From assembly GCA_050177075.1 (NCBI GenBank), contig JBFXHL010000069.1, positions 1 through 13,818 on the forward strand: a DNA stretch of 13,818 nt, given 5' to 3'. Of this stretch, positions 7,716 to 13,818 are shown one piece after another. Position 1 is the first letter of the stretch. Every line of letters starts with the position of its first letter. Source of the stretch: UBA2239 sp050177075 (GTDB taxonomy: Bacteria; Pseudomonadota; Gammaproteobacteria; Burkholderiales; UBA9220). A model generated the notes under the pieces. It did not search any database. It had not been told where the DNA came from and saw only the letters and a program-made list of their open reading frames with translations. The position numbers and the translations under genes are program-made.

Positions 7716-7770
7716 GCCCGGCACCAATACCTTATAATTTCTACCTTTTATCTGACCCAAGCCTTCGACT
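7716..7770. promoter_or_regulatory. Divergent promoter region between the permease gene and dapC
   Basis: On the plus strand TATAAT occurs at 7733-7738, with CTGCCA (7709-7714, 4 of 6 matches to the -35 consensus) 18 bp upstream. This would place a dapC transcript start about 25 nt before its GTG. The minus strand of the same AT-rich segment also contains TATAAG-like sequence that could drive the permease gene. No clear ribosome-binding site precedes dapC. Confidence 0.45.
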
Positions 7771-8973
7771 GTGAACCCGAATCTCGACCTGTTGCAGCCC
7801 TATCCTTTCCAGAAGCTGCGCGACCTGTTCCAGGGCAGCGAACCCAACCCGGCACTGAAGCACATCAACCTGTCCATCGGCGAGCCGAAGCACCCGACGC
7901 CCGCTCTCATCAAGGACAGCCTCACCCGCCACCTGGGCGGCTTGGCCAATTATCCCACAACCCAGGGCAGCCATGCCCTGCGGGAAACCATTGCCGCCTG
8001 GGCGGGCAAGCGCTACGGCGTGGCCCTCGACCCCGCCAGCCAGATTCTGCCGGTGAACGGCAGCCGGGAAGCACTCTTCGCCTTCGCCCAGGCGGTAATC
8101 GACCCGTCCCGCGGCAAACCCGTGCTGCTCTCCCCCAACCCCTTCTACCAGATCTACGAGGGCGCCGCCCTGCTGGCAGGGGCCGAACCCTATTTCGTCA
8201 ACACCCTGCCGGAGAATGGCCTGGTGATGGACGTGGCGGCCGTGCCGGAGGACATCCTGCGCCGCATCCAACTGGTCTACGCCTGCTCCCCCGGCAACCC
8301 CACCGGCAAGGTGATGGGCCTCGATGACTGGAAAACCCTGTTCGAGCTGTCCGACCGCTACGGCTTCGTCATCGCCGCCGACGAATGCTATTCGGAAATC
8401 TACTTCGAGGAAGGCCGCCCCCCCATGGGCGCCCTCACCGCGGCCCAGGAGCTGGGCCGGGGCCTGGAGCGGCTGGTGACCTTCAACTCCCTCTCCAAGC
8501 GTTCCAACGTGCCCGGCATGCGCTCCGGTTTCGTCGCCGGGGACGCCGCCATCCTGGAAAAATTCCTGCTCTACCGCACCTACCACGGCTGCGCCATGAA
8601 CCCTTCCGTGCAGGCGGCCAGCGCCGATGCCTGGGCCGACGAGGCCCATGTGGTGGAAAACCGCCGCCTCTACCGGGAAAAACTCGCCGCCGTGACGCCG
8701 CTCCTGCAGGAAGTCCTGGACGTGGACAGGCCCGACGCGGCCTTCTACCTCTGGGCGCGCACCCCCATCGCCGACACCGAATTCGCGCTGCGGCTGTATC
8801 GCGACTATAATGTGACGGTTTTGCCCGGCAGATTCCTGGCCCGCGAGGCCCACGGCGTGAATCCGGGCACGAATTTCATCCGCATCGCCCTGGTGGCCGA
8901 ACCGCAGGAATGCCTGGAAGCCGCCGAACGGATTCGGACTTTTGCCAAGACCCTCCGAGAATCAAGGACCTGA
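7771..8973 (+). CDS. dapC: Succinyldiaminopimelate transaminase DapC
   Basis: DapC transfers an amino group from glutamate to N-succinyl-2-amino-6-ketopimelate, the step after DapD in the succinylase route to diaminopimelate. The 400-residue protein is a class I/II PLP aminotransferase. It has NLSIGEPKHPTPALI near the N-terminus, SREALFAFAQAV, the YACSPGNPTGKVM loop, the AADECYSEIYFE strand with the PLP Asp, and the Schiff-base lysine K243 in NSLSKRSNVPGMRSGF. FIRIALV near the end carries the carboxylate-binding Arg. The start is GTG 7771, because MNPNLDLLQPYPFQKLR is the normal N-terminus of the family. dapD follows after 1 nt, so the two form an operon. Confidence 0.93.
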   Translation: MNPNLDLLQPYPFQKLRDLFQGSEPNPALKHINLSIGEPKHPTPALIKDSLTRHLGGLANYPTTQGSHALRETIAAWAGKRYGVALDPASQILPVNGSREALFAFAQAVIDPSRGKPVLLSPNPFYQIYEGAALLAGAEPYFVNTLPENGLVMDVAAVPEDILRRIQLVYACSPGNPTGKVMGLDDWKTLFELSDRYGFVIAADECYSEIYFEEGRPPMGALTAAQELGRGLERLVTFNSLSKRSNVPGMRSGFVAGDAAILEKFLLYRTYHGCAMNPSVQAASADAWADEAHVVENRRLYREKLAAVTPLLQEVLDVDRPDAAFYLWARTPIADTEFALRLYRDYNVTVLPGRFLAREAHGVNPGTNFIRIALVAEPQECLEAAERIRTFAKTLRESRT

Positions 8974-8974
8974 C

Positions 8975-9796
8975 ATGAAAGAACTGCAAACCGTCATCGA
9001 CGAAGCCTTCGAGCGCCGCGCCGAAATCACCCCCCGCAACGCCGACGCCAAGCTGAAAGACACCATCCAGGACGTGCTCGATATGCTGGACAAGGGCACC
9101 CTGCGCGTGGCCGAAAAAATCGACGGCCAGTGGGTCACCCATCAGTGGATCAAGAAAGCGGTGCTGCTGTCCTTCCGCATGGAAGACAACTTCTTCATCA
9201 AGGGCGGCTTCACCAACTACTTCGACAAGGTACCGTCCAAGTTCGCCGACTACAACTCCAAGGACTTCCGCGACGGCGGCTTCCGCGTCGTGCCCCCCGC
9301 CGCCGCGCGCAAGGGTTCCTACATCGCCAAGAACGTGGTGCTGATGCCCTCCTACGTCAACATCGGCGCCTACGTGGACGAAGGCACCATGGTCGACACC
9401 TGGGCCACCGTCGGTTCCTGCGCCCAGATCGGCAAGAACGTGCACCTCTCCGGCGGCGTCGGCATCGGCGGCGTGCTGGAGCCGGTCCAGGCCAACCCCA
9501 CCATCATCGGCGACAACTGCTTCATCGGCGCCCGCTCCGAAGTGGTGGAAGGCGTCATCGTCGAAGACAACTGCGTCATCTCCATGGGCGTGTACATCGG
9601 CCAGTCCACCAAGATTTACGACCGTGAAACCGGCGAAGTCATGTACGGCCGCGTTCCCGCCGGTTCCGTGGTGGTCAGCGGCAACCTGCCCTCCGCCGAC
9701 GGCAAGTACAGCCTGTACTGCGCCGTGATCGTGAAGAAGGTGGACGAAAAGACGCGCAGCAAGGTGGGTATCAACGAATTGCTGCGAGGCATCTGA
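8975..9796 (+). CDS. dapD: Tetrahydrodipicolinate N-succinyltransferase DapD
   Basis: DapD succinylates tetrahydrodipicolinate using succinyl-CoA, committing it to the succinylase branch of lysine and DAP synthesis. The 273-residue protein has the standard length. It has an N-terminal helical domain (MKELQTVIDEAFERRAEITP) and then a left-handed beta-helix of hexapeptide repeats from about residue 110 (VVLMPSYVNIGAYVDEGTMV through GVYIGQSTKIYD). It ends with YGRVPAGSVVVSGNLPS and a C-terminal helix. The start is ATG 8975, with a good AAGGA (8964-8968) 6 nt upstream; an in-frame upstream ATG at 8942 lies inside dapC and is rejected. It is coupled to dapC by the TGACATG junction. Confidence 0.97.
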   Translation: MKELQTVIDEAFERRAEITPRNADAKLKDTIQDVLDMLDKGTLRVAEKIDGQWVTHQWIKKAVLLSFRMEDNFFIKGGFTNYFDKVPSKFADYNSKDFRDGGFRVVPPAAARKGSYIAKNVVLMPSYVNIGAYVDEGTMVDTWATVGSCAQIGKNVHLSGGVGIGGVLEPVQANPTIIGDNCFIGARSEVVEGVIVEDNCVISMGVYIGQSTKIYDRETGEVMYGRVPAGSVVVSGNLPSADGKYSLYCAVIVKKVDEKTRSKVGINELLRGI

Positions 9797-9844
9797 GTCG
9801 AGAGTCGAGAGCAAAAAGCCCCGCTCCTCCCGCTCTCGACTCTC
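9797..9844 (+). terminator. Perfect 13-bp hairpin downstream of dapD
   Basis: Just after the dapD stop, GAGAGTCGAGAGC (9800-9812) pairs exactly with GCTCTCGACTCTC (9832-9844) across a 19-nt loop. The left arm also contains a tandem duplication of GTCGAGA (9797-9803, 9804-9810), which allows an alternative register. There is no T-tract after the stem, so it is not a classical rho-independent terminator. It may instead stabilise the dapCD transcript end or be a small dispersed palindrome. Confidence 0.45.
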
Positions 9845-9869
9845 CGATCACTACTTTCCACTCCTCATC

Positions 9870-11651
9870 ATGTGCGGCCTCTGCGGCGAACTCCGCTTCG
9901 ACAACCAATCCCCCGACCTGTCCGCCCTCAAGCGGATGATGGCCAAGCTCGCCCGCCGAGGGCCGGATGCCGAAGGCACCCTCACCGACGGCCCTCTGGC
10001 CTTCGGCCATCGGCGCCTGTCCATCATCGACCTCTCCGACAAGGCCGCCCAGCCCATGGTGGACAAGGAGCTGCGCCTGGCCCTGGTGTTCAACGGCACC
10101 ATCTACAACTACAAGGAGTTGCGGCTGGAGCTGTCGGGCATGGGCTACAGCTTTTTCTCCGACGGCGACAGCGAAGTCATCCTCAAGGCCTTCCATGCCT
10201 GGGGCGAGCGTTGCGTCGAACGTTTCTACGGCATGTTCGCCTTTGCCGTCTGGGACATGCGCCACGCCAGCCTGTTTTTGGCCCGGGACCGCTTCGGCAT
10301 CAAGCCCCTCTACTACAGCCTGGACGGCGCCAGGCTGCGCTTCGCTTCCAACACCCAGGCCCTGTTCGCGGCAGGCGGGGTGGACACCAGCATCGACCCC
10401 ATCGCTCTCCACCACCAGTTCACCCTCCACGCCGTGGTGCCCGCGCCCCGTACCCTGCTCAACGGCATCAAGAAACTCCCTCCCGCCACCTCCATGACCT
10501 TGGAGCCCGATGGCAGCGTCAAGCAGCGCACCTACTGGACCCTGGACGCCACCCGCCCCGCCCAGACCCTCTCGGAAGGGGACTGGATCGCCGCCACCCG
10601 CCACGTGCTGGGCAAGGCCGTGGAGCGTCACCGCCTCGCCTCCGACGTCCCGGTCGGGGTCCTGCTTTCCGGCGGTCTGGATTCCAGCCTCCTAGTGGGC
10701 CTGCTGGCCGACCACGTGGACGACCTGCTGACCTTCTCCGTGGGCTTCGAGGAACTGGGGGGCGGCGCGGAAAAGGGCGACGAGTTCGAGTACTCCGACC
10801 AAGTGGTGGAGCGCTTCCATACCCGCCACCACAAGTACCTGATCCCCAATTCCGAAGTGCTGAAACGCCTGCCCGAAGCGGTCGCCAACATGGCCGAGCC
10901 CATGGTGGGCCAAGACGCCGTCGCCTTCTACCTGCTGGCGGAAAAGGTGTCGAAAGAAGTGAAAGTGGTGCTCTCCGGGCAGGGCGCGGACGAAGTATTC
11001 GGCGGCTACTTCTGGTACCCCCGCATGGAGGCGGCATCCGGCACGCCCCTGGATCGTTTCCGCCTCAACTATTTCGACCGGGACCACGACGAATACCTGG
11101 AGATGGCGGCGCCCCGCTACCACGGCCCGGACGCGACGGCGGAGCTGGTGGCCCGGGAACTGGCCAAGCCCAAGGCGGATACCTTCCTCGACCAGGTGCT
11201 GCGCTTCGACGTCACCACCCTGATCGTCGACGACCCGGTGAAACGGGTGGACAACATGACCATGGCCTGGGGCCTGGAAGCCCGGGTCCCCTTCCTCGAC
11301 CACGAGGTGGTGGAACTGGCGGCCAAGATGCCGCCGGCCCTGCGCCTCAAGGAAGGGGGCAAGTTCCCCCTCAAGGCCATCGCCCGTGGCCTCATCCCGG
11401 ACGGCGTCATCGACCGCCCCAAGGGCTATTTCCCGGTGCCGGCCCTGAAGTACGTGCGGGGGGATTTCCTCCAGTTCATGCGCGACATCCTGCTGTCGGA
11501 CGCTTGCCTCAAGCGAGGCCTTTACCAACGTCCCTACGTGGAAAAGCTGCTGGCCGAGCCCGAATCCCACTTCACCCGCATCCAGGGCAGCAAGCTGTGG
11601 CACCTGGCTCTGCTGGAGTACTGGCTGCAGCTCAATGTCGATGCGGCTTGA
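9870..11651 (+). CDS. Asparagine synthase-like amidotransferase, N-acetylglutaminylglutamine amide (NAGGN) type
   Basis: This is a 593-residue glutamine-dependent amidotransferase. The class II glutaminase domain begins with the nucleophile Cys2 (MCGLCGELRF), followed by RRGPDAEG, FNGTIYNYKELR and DRFGIKPLYYS. The ATP-pyrophosphatase domain has SGGLDSS (267-273), SVGFEELGGG...EKGDEFEYSD, VVLSGQGADEVFGGY and MTMAWGLEARVPFLDH. The sequence follows the subfamily that amidates N-acetylglutaminylglutamine to make the osmolyte NAGGN, rather than plain AsnB: note HAVVPAPRTLLNGIKKLPPA and VDDPVKRVDNMTMAWGLEAR. The usual partners (the GNAT/ligase and peptidase genes) are not in the window. The ATG at 9870 must be the start because Cys2 must become N-terminal; no clear ribosome site is seen. 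It overlaps the next gene by 17 nt. Confidence 0.85.
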   Translation: MCGLCGELRFDNQSPDLSALKRMMAKLARRGPDAEGTLTDGPLAFGHRRLSIIDLSDKAAQPMVDKELRLALVFNGTIYNYKELRLELSGMGYSFFSDGDSEVILKAFHAWGERCVERFYGMFAFAVWDMRHASLFLARDRFGIKPLYYSLDGARLRFASNTQALFAAGGVDTSIDPIALHHQFTLHAVVPAPRTLLNGIKKLPPATSMTLEPDGSVKQRTYWTLDATRPAQTLSEGDWIAATRHVLGKAVERHRLASDVPVGVLLSGGLDSSLLVGLLADHVDDLLTFSVGFEELGGGAEKGDEFEYSDQVVERFHTRHHKYLIPNSEVLKRLPEAVANMAEPMVGQDAVAFYLLAEKVSKEVKVVLSGQGADEVFGGYFWYPRMEAASGTPLDRFRLNYFDRDHDEYLEMAAPRYHGPDATAELVARELAKPKADTFLDQVLRFDVTTLIVDDPVKRVDNMTMAWGLEARVPFLDHEVVELAAKMPPALRLKEGGKFPLKAIARGLIPDGVIDRPKGYFPVPALKYVRGDFLQFMRDILLSDACLKRGLYQRPYVEKLLAEPESHFTRIQGSKLWHLALLEYWLQLNVDAA

Positions 11652-12432
11652 CCGTCTATCCCTGGCCTTCCTCCTGGCCATTCCCGCCGCCCACGGCGCC
11701 GACTGGTCGGTGACGGAATTCCAGTACCAGCACGGCGTCCTCGCCTCGCCGGCCTTCGCCGGCAAAACGGACGCCGCCACCAACATCTACACCCTTCAGC
11801 ACGCCAGCGGCTGGGGGTTCGGCGACGTGTTCTTCTTCATTGACAATCTCCACGACAGCCGCCAGGACAGCGCGAACTTCAACGACAACGACTACTACGG
11901 CGAGCTGTACGTCAATTTCAGCCTGGGCAAGTTGAGCGGGAACAAGGTTGGCGCAGGCCCCATCAGGGACGTGGGATTGCTGCTGGGAGTCAACGCCGGG
12001 CGGGACGCCAAGGTGCGCAAATACCTGCCGGGCGTCCGGCTGTCCTGGGACATCCCAGGTTTCGCCTTTCTCAACACCGACTTCACCGCCTACCTGGACG
12101 ATAGCGCCGGCGCGGCGCGAGGCGGTGCGCCGGCGGAAAGCGACAGTCAGATGGTGGACGTGAACTGGGCCTACCCCTTCTCCCTCGGCCGCCAATCCTT
12201 CAGCGTCGAAGGCCACGTGGAGTATATCGGCAAGCGGACCAACGAGTTCGGCGCCGAAGTGAGCCCCTTGATACTCGCCCAGCCCCAGTTCCGCTGGGAT
12301 GCCGGGAAGACTTTCCACTGCAAGCCCAACCAACTGTTTGTCGGCATCGAGTACCAGTACTGGCGCAATAAACTGGGGGACAAGAGCACCACCGAATCCC
12401 GTCCCCAGGCCCTGGTGGTGTGGCGTTTCTAG
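11635..12432 (+). CDS. Tsx/OmpK-like outer-membrane channel protein
   Basis: The 265-residue precursor has a signal peptide (RLDRLSLAFLLAIPAAHG, predicted cleavage before ADWSVTEF). The mature part has the alternating aromatic/polar pattern of a beta-barrel and ends in the outer-membrane signature ...VVWRF with C-terminal Phe. WSVTEFQYQHG, TLQHASGWGFGDVFFFIDN and YYGELYVNFSLGKLSG match the nucleoside-specific channel (Tsx/OmpK) family. The substrate is likely nucleosides or similar small solutes, but this is inferred. The start may be ATG 11635 or ATG 11641; both lie inside the end of the amidotransferase gene, indicating co-transcription. It ends 7 bp from the convergent hemerythrin gene, with no terminator between them. 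Confidence 0.8.
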   Translation: MSMRLDRLSLAFLLAIPAAHGADWSVTEFQYQHGVLASPAFAGKTDAATNIYTLQHASGWGFGDVFFFIDNLHDSRQDSANFNDNDYYGELYVNFSLGKLSGNKVGAGPIRDVGLLLGVNAGRDAKVRKYLPGVRLSWDIPGFAFLNTDFTAYLDDSAGAARGGAPAESDSQMVDVNWAYPFSLGRQSFSVEGHVEYIGKRTNEFGAEVSPLILAQPQFRWDAGKTFHCKPNQLFVGIEYQYWRNKLGDKSTTESRPQALVVWRF

Positions 12433-12439
12433 GCGCGCC

Positions 12440-12871
12440 TCAGTCAGCCGCGGGGGGCGGAGAGCCCGTGCCCTTCATGTAGGGAGCGTACTGTTTGTCC
12501 ATGGACAGGATGTGCTTCATCAGCCATTCCCCCACCAGAAAGCACATCACCTCCGCCGCCATGCGCTGGTCCCCGCTGCGAAAGCGGTCGGCGATACTCT
12601 CGACCTGGCGCACCAGCTGCTGATGGGCATCCCGGTGCTCGGCAAGCTTATCCTCGGGGAAATGATGCTGCGCCATCTGCCGCTCCTCCTCGGCGAAATG
12701 GGTACGGGTGTACTCCATCAAATCGTCGATGACGCTCTCCAGCTCCTCCTTCGCCCGCTTGGCGAAAATCGCCTCGTGGAGGTGATTGACGATCTGGAAC
12801 ATCTTCTGGTGCTGCCGGTCCAGTACCTCGCTCTTGACGCTGTACGCCGCGTCCCAATCCACAAAAGCCAT
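12440..12871 (-). CDS. Bacteriohemerythrin
   Basis: The product is a 143-residue O2-binding diiron protein of the four-helix hemerythrin fold. The iron ligands all appear at the standard spacing: His21 (DRQHQKMF), His58 and Glu62 (THFAEEERQM), His79 and His83 (EHRDAH), and His120 and Asp125 (KHILSMD). It starts MAFVDWDAAYSV, typical for the family, at the ATG 12871-12869, with AGGGG a few bases upstream. Single-domain versions are thought to store or deliver oxygen or to sense it in microaerobic bacteria. The gene is divergent from yffB and convergent with the channel gene. It appears monocistronic, and its leader contains a hairpin. Confidence 0.95.
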   Translation of the reverse strand: MAFVDWDAAYSVKSEVLDRQHQKMFQIVNHLHEAIFAKRAKEELESVIDDLMEYTRTHFAEEERQMAQHHFPEDKLAEHRDAHQQLVRQVESIADRFRSGDQRMAAEVMCFLVGEWLMKHILSMDKQYAPYMKGTGSPPPAAD

Positions 12872-13082
12872 GGTGAATTCCCCTGCGTTCCACGATCTGC
12901 GTTCTCGACCATGCCGATTCCGCTTCCCATCGGCATGGCGCCACCGGATTTCTTCAATGAATCCAAGAAGATTATTTCCCTACTTATAACAGGACTATTT
13001 CCCCTCGTCTAGGTAGCGCATCACGAAATAGCCAAGGAGGCGCCGTGGTACAATCCGGGGCTACCGATGACTTTTCCGCATC
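12872..13082. promoter_or_regulatory. Divergent regulatory region between bacteriohemerythrin and yffB-like
   Basis: This is a 211-bp gap. For the hemerythrin gene (minus) TAGACG (13011-13006) and TATAAG (12988-12983) are spaced by 17 bp and would give a leader of about 105 nt. For the yffB-like gene (plus) TACAAT (13049-13054) is preceded by TGG, an extended -10, with a poor -35. A perfect 10-bp inverted repeat lies between, at 12909-12938. Nothing else is recognised. Confidence 0.5.
12909..12938. repeat. Perfect 10-bp inverted repeat in the hemerythrin leader
   Basis: CCATGCCGAT (12909-12918) and ATCGGCATGG (12929-12938) are exact reverse complements with a 10-nt loop. The repeat sits 38-67 nt upstream of the hemerythrin ATG, downstream of its predicted promoter. 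In RNA it would form a stable stem in the 5' leader; as DNA it could be an operator. It has no T-run and is not a terminator. Confidence 0.6.
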
Positions 13083-13430
13083 ATGAAGCTCTACGGCATA
13101 CCCAACTGCGACACCGTGAAAAAAACCCGCGCCTGGCTCGCCGCCCGGGGGGTGGAAATGCCCTTTCACGATTTCAAGAAAGCGGGCGTGGACGAATCCC
13201 TGCTGAAGGGCTGGATCGCCCAGACCGGCTGGGAAAAGCTCCTCAACCGCCAGGGAACCACCTGGCGCAAGCTGCCCGATGACGTGAAACAGGGCGCCAC
13301 CGACGAAGCCGCCGCCATTGCCCTCATGCTGGCCAACCCCAGCATCATCAAGCGCCCGGTGCTGGAGCTGGATGGCCATGTTTACGTCGGCTTCGACGAA
13401 GCGACCTACGCCCGCCTGTTCAACCGCTAA
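13083..13430 (+). CDS. yffB: ArsC/YffB-family thioredoxin-fold protein
   Basis: The 115-residue protein has the ArsC-type opening MKLYGIPNCDTVKKTRAWL with one cysteine (Cys9) in GIPNCDTVKK, and the later motif IIKRPVLEL with Arg91, where ArsC proteins hold the oxyanion. It lacks the CxxC of Spx, and Cys9 is its only cysteine. Together with the position directly before dapE, this makes it YffB-like rather than a true arsenate reductase or Spx. YffB is suspected of glutathione-dependent thiol chemistry; the function is not established. The start is ATG 13083, with no clear Shine-Dalgarno. dapE begins 10 nt after the stop, so the two are probably one operon. Confidence 0.85.
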   Translation: MKLYGIPNCDTVKKTRAWLAARGVEMPFHDFKKAGVDESLLKGWIAQTGWEKLLNRQGTTWRKLPDDVKQGATDEAAAIALMLANPSIIKRPVLELDGHVYVGFDEATYARLFNR

Positions 13431-13440
13431 CGGATTTCCC

Positions 13441-13818
13441 ATGACCGCCACCCTCGACCTCGCCAAGGCCCTGCTTTCCCTGCGCTCCGTCACCCCCGAC
13501 GACAACGGCTGCCAGGACCTCCTCGCCGATCGGCTGCAGAAGCTCGGCTTCAAAATCGAGAAACTGCGCTTCGGCCCCGTGGACAACCTCTGGGCCCGCT
13601 GGGGCGAGGCTCGCCCCCTGGTGTGCTTCGCCGGCCACACCGATGTGGTGCCCAGCGGCCCGGTGGAAAAATGGGGTAGCGATCCCTTCACTCCCACCAT
13701 CCGCGACGGCAAGCTCTACGCCCGCGGCGCGGCGGATATGAAAACCTCCATCGCCGCCTTCGTCACCGCCGCCGAGCGCTTTCTCGCCGAAAACCCCCAG
13801 CCCAAGGGCTCCATCGCC
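13441..13818 (+). CDS. dapE: Succinyl-diaminopimelate desuccinylase DapE, N-terminal part (cut by window edge)
   Basis: DapE, an M20-family dinuclear zinc hydrolase, removes succinate from N-succinyl-LL-diaminopimelate, the step after DapC. The first 126 codons are open to the window edge. They show the family opening (MTATLDLAKALLSLRSVTPDD), the zinc ligand His66 with Asp68 in FAGHTDVVPSGP, the WGSDPFTP segment, and the bridging Asp99 in LYARGAADMKT. The positions are one residue from those of the H. influenzae enzyme (His67, Asp100). The catalytic Glu pair lies beyond the window. It follows yffB by 10 nt. Confidence 0.95.
   Translation, partial: MTATLDLAKALLSLRSVTPDDNGCQDLLADRLQKLGFKIEKLRFGPVDNLWARWGEARPLVCFAGHTDVVPSGPVEKWGSDPFTPTIRDGKLYARGAADMKTSIAAFVTAAERFLAENPQPKGSIA

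Noticed and set aside
7741..8853. A 370-codon minus-strand frame antisense to dapC
   Set aside because: Composition follows the complement of dapC codons; no recognisable motif.
10692..11786. A 364-codon minus-strand frame antisense to the amidotransferase
   Set aside because: The opposite strand shows both enzyme domains with intact active-site motifs; this frame shows His/Val/Gly-rich shadow composition.
12433..12439. GCGCGCC between the channel and hemerythrin stops as a terminator
   Set aside because: Only 7 bases, with no stem-loop or T-run.
13083..13430. Arsenate reductase (ArsC) assignment
   Set aside because: No ars genes are nearby, the protein is short and lies directly before dapE, which fits YffB better.

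Overview
The window looks like a chromosomal stretch of a GC-rich proteobacterium, most likely a betaproteobacterium (Rhodocyclales or Nitrosomonadales type). The grounds are the strong G/C third-position bias, the succinylase-branch diaminopimelate genes (dapC, dapD, yffB-like, dapE), a B. subtilis-type queF, a nonclassical PilZ-like protein and a single-domain bacteriohemerythrin. This placement rests on recognising protein families, not on a database search.

Layout. At 1-306 is the 5' part of an IS5-family element on the minus strand, truncated by the window edge. Its end abuts a CTAG that contains the stop codon of smc. At 307-4513 (minus) is a tightly packed three-gene unit: a nucleotidyltransferase-fold protein (TTG start), a 61-residue conserved small protein, and the condensin SMC (GTG start, 1178 aa). 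From a short AT-rich divergent promoter region (about 4514-4577) the plus strand carries queF (queuosine biosynthesis), an FGGY sugar kinase of the D-ribulose kinase type overlapping queF by 8 nt, and a nonclassical PilZ-like protein. This run converges on an EamA/DMT-family permease gene (minus, 6831-7715) that is broken by an in-frame amber codon. Divergent from the permease, the plus strand has dapC and dapD (1-nt gap), a perfect 13-bp hairpin, a glutamine amidotransferase of the N-acetylglutaminylglutamine amide (NAGGN) osmolyte type, and an overlapping Tsx/OmpK-like outer-membrane channel. A bacteriohemerythrin lies convergent on the minus strand. Finally yffB-like and the first 126 codons of dapE run off the right edge.

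How they work together. DapD, DapC and DapE are successive enzymes of the succinylase route to LL-diaminopimelate (lysine and peptidoglycan). The amidotransferase, channel and hemerythrin block sits between dapD and yffB-dapE and interrupts that set. SMC acts in chromosome segregation; the upstream nucleotidyltransferase and small protein are probably co-transcribed with it, but their role is unknown. The plus-strand ORFs lying antisense to smc, and similar long antisense ORFs elsewhere, are treated as GC-driven shadows. No rRNA, tRNA, CRISPR array or replication origin was seen, and no gap between genes exceeds 300 bases.
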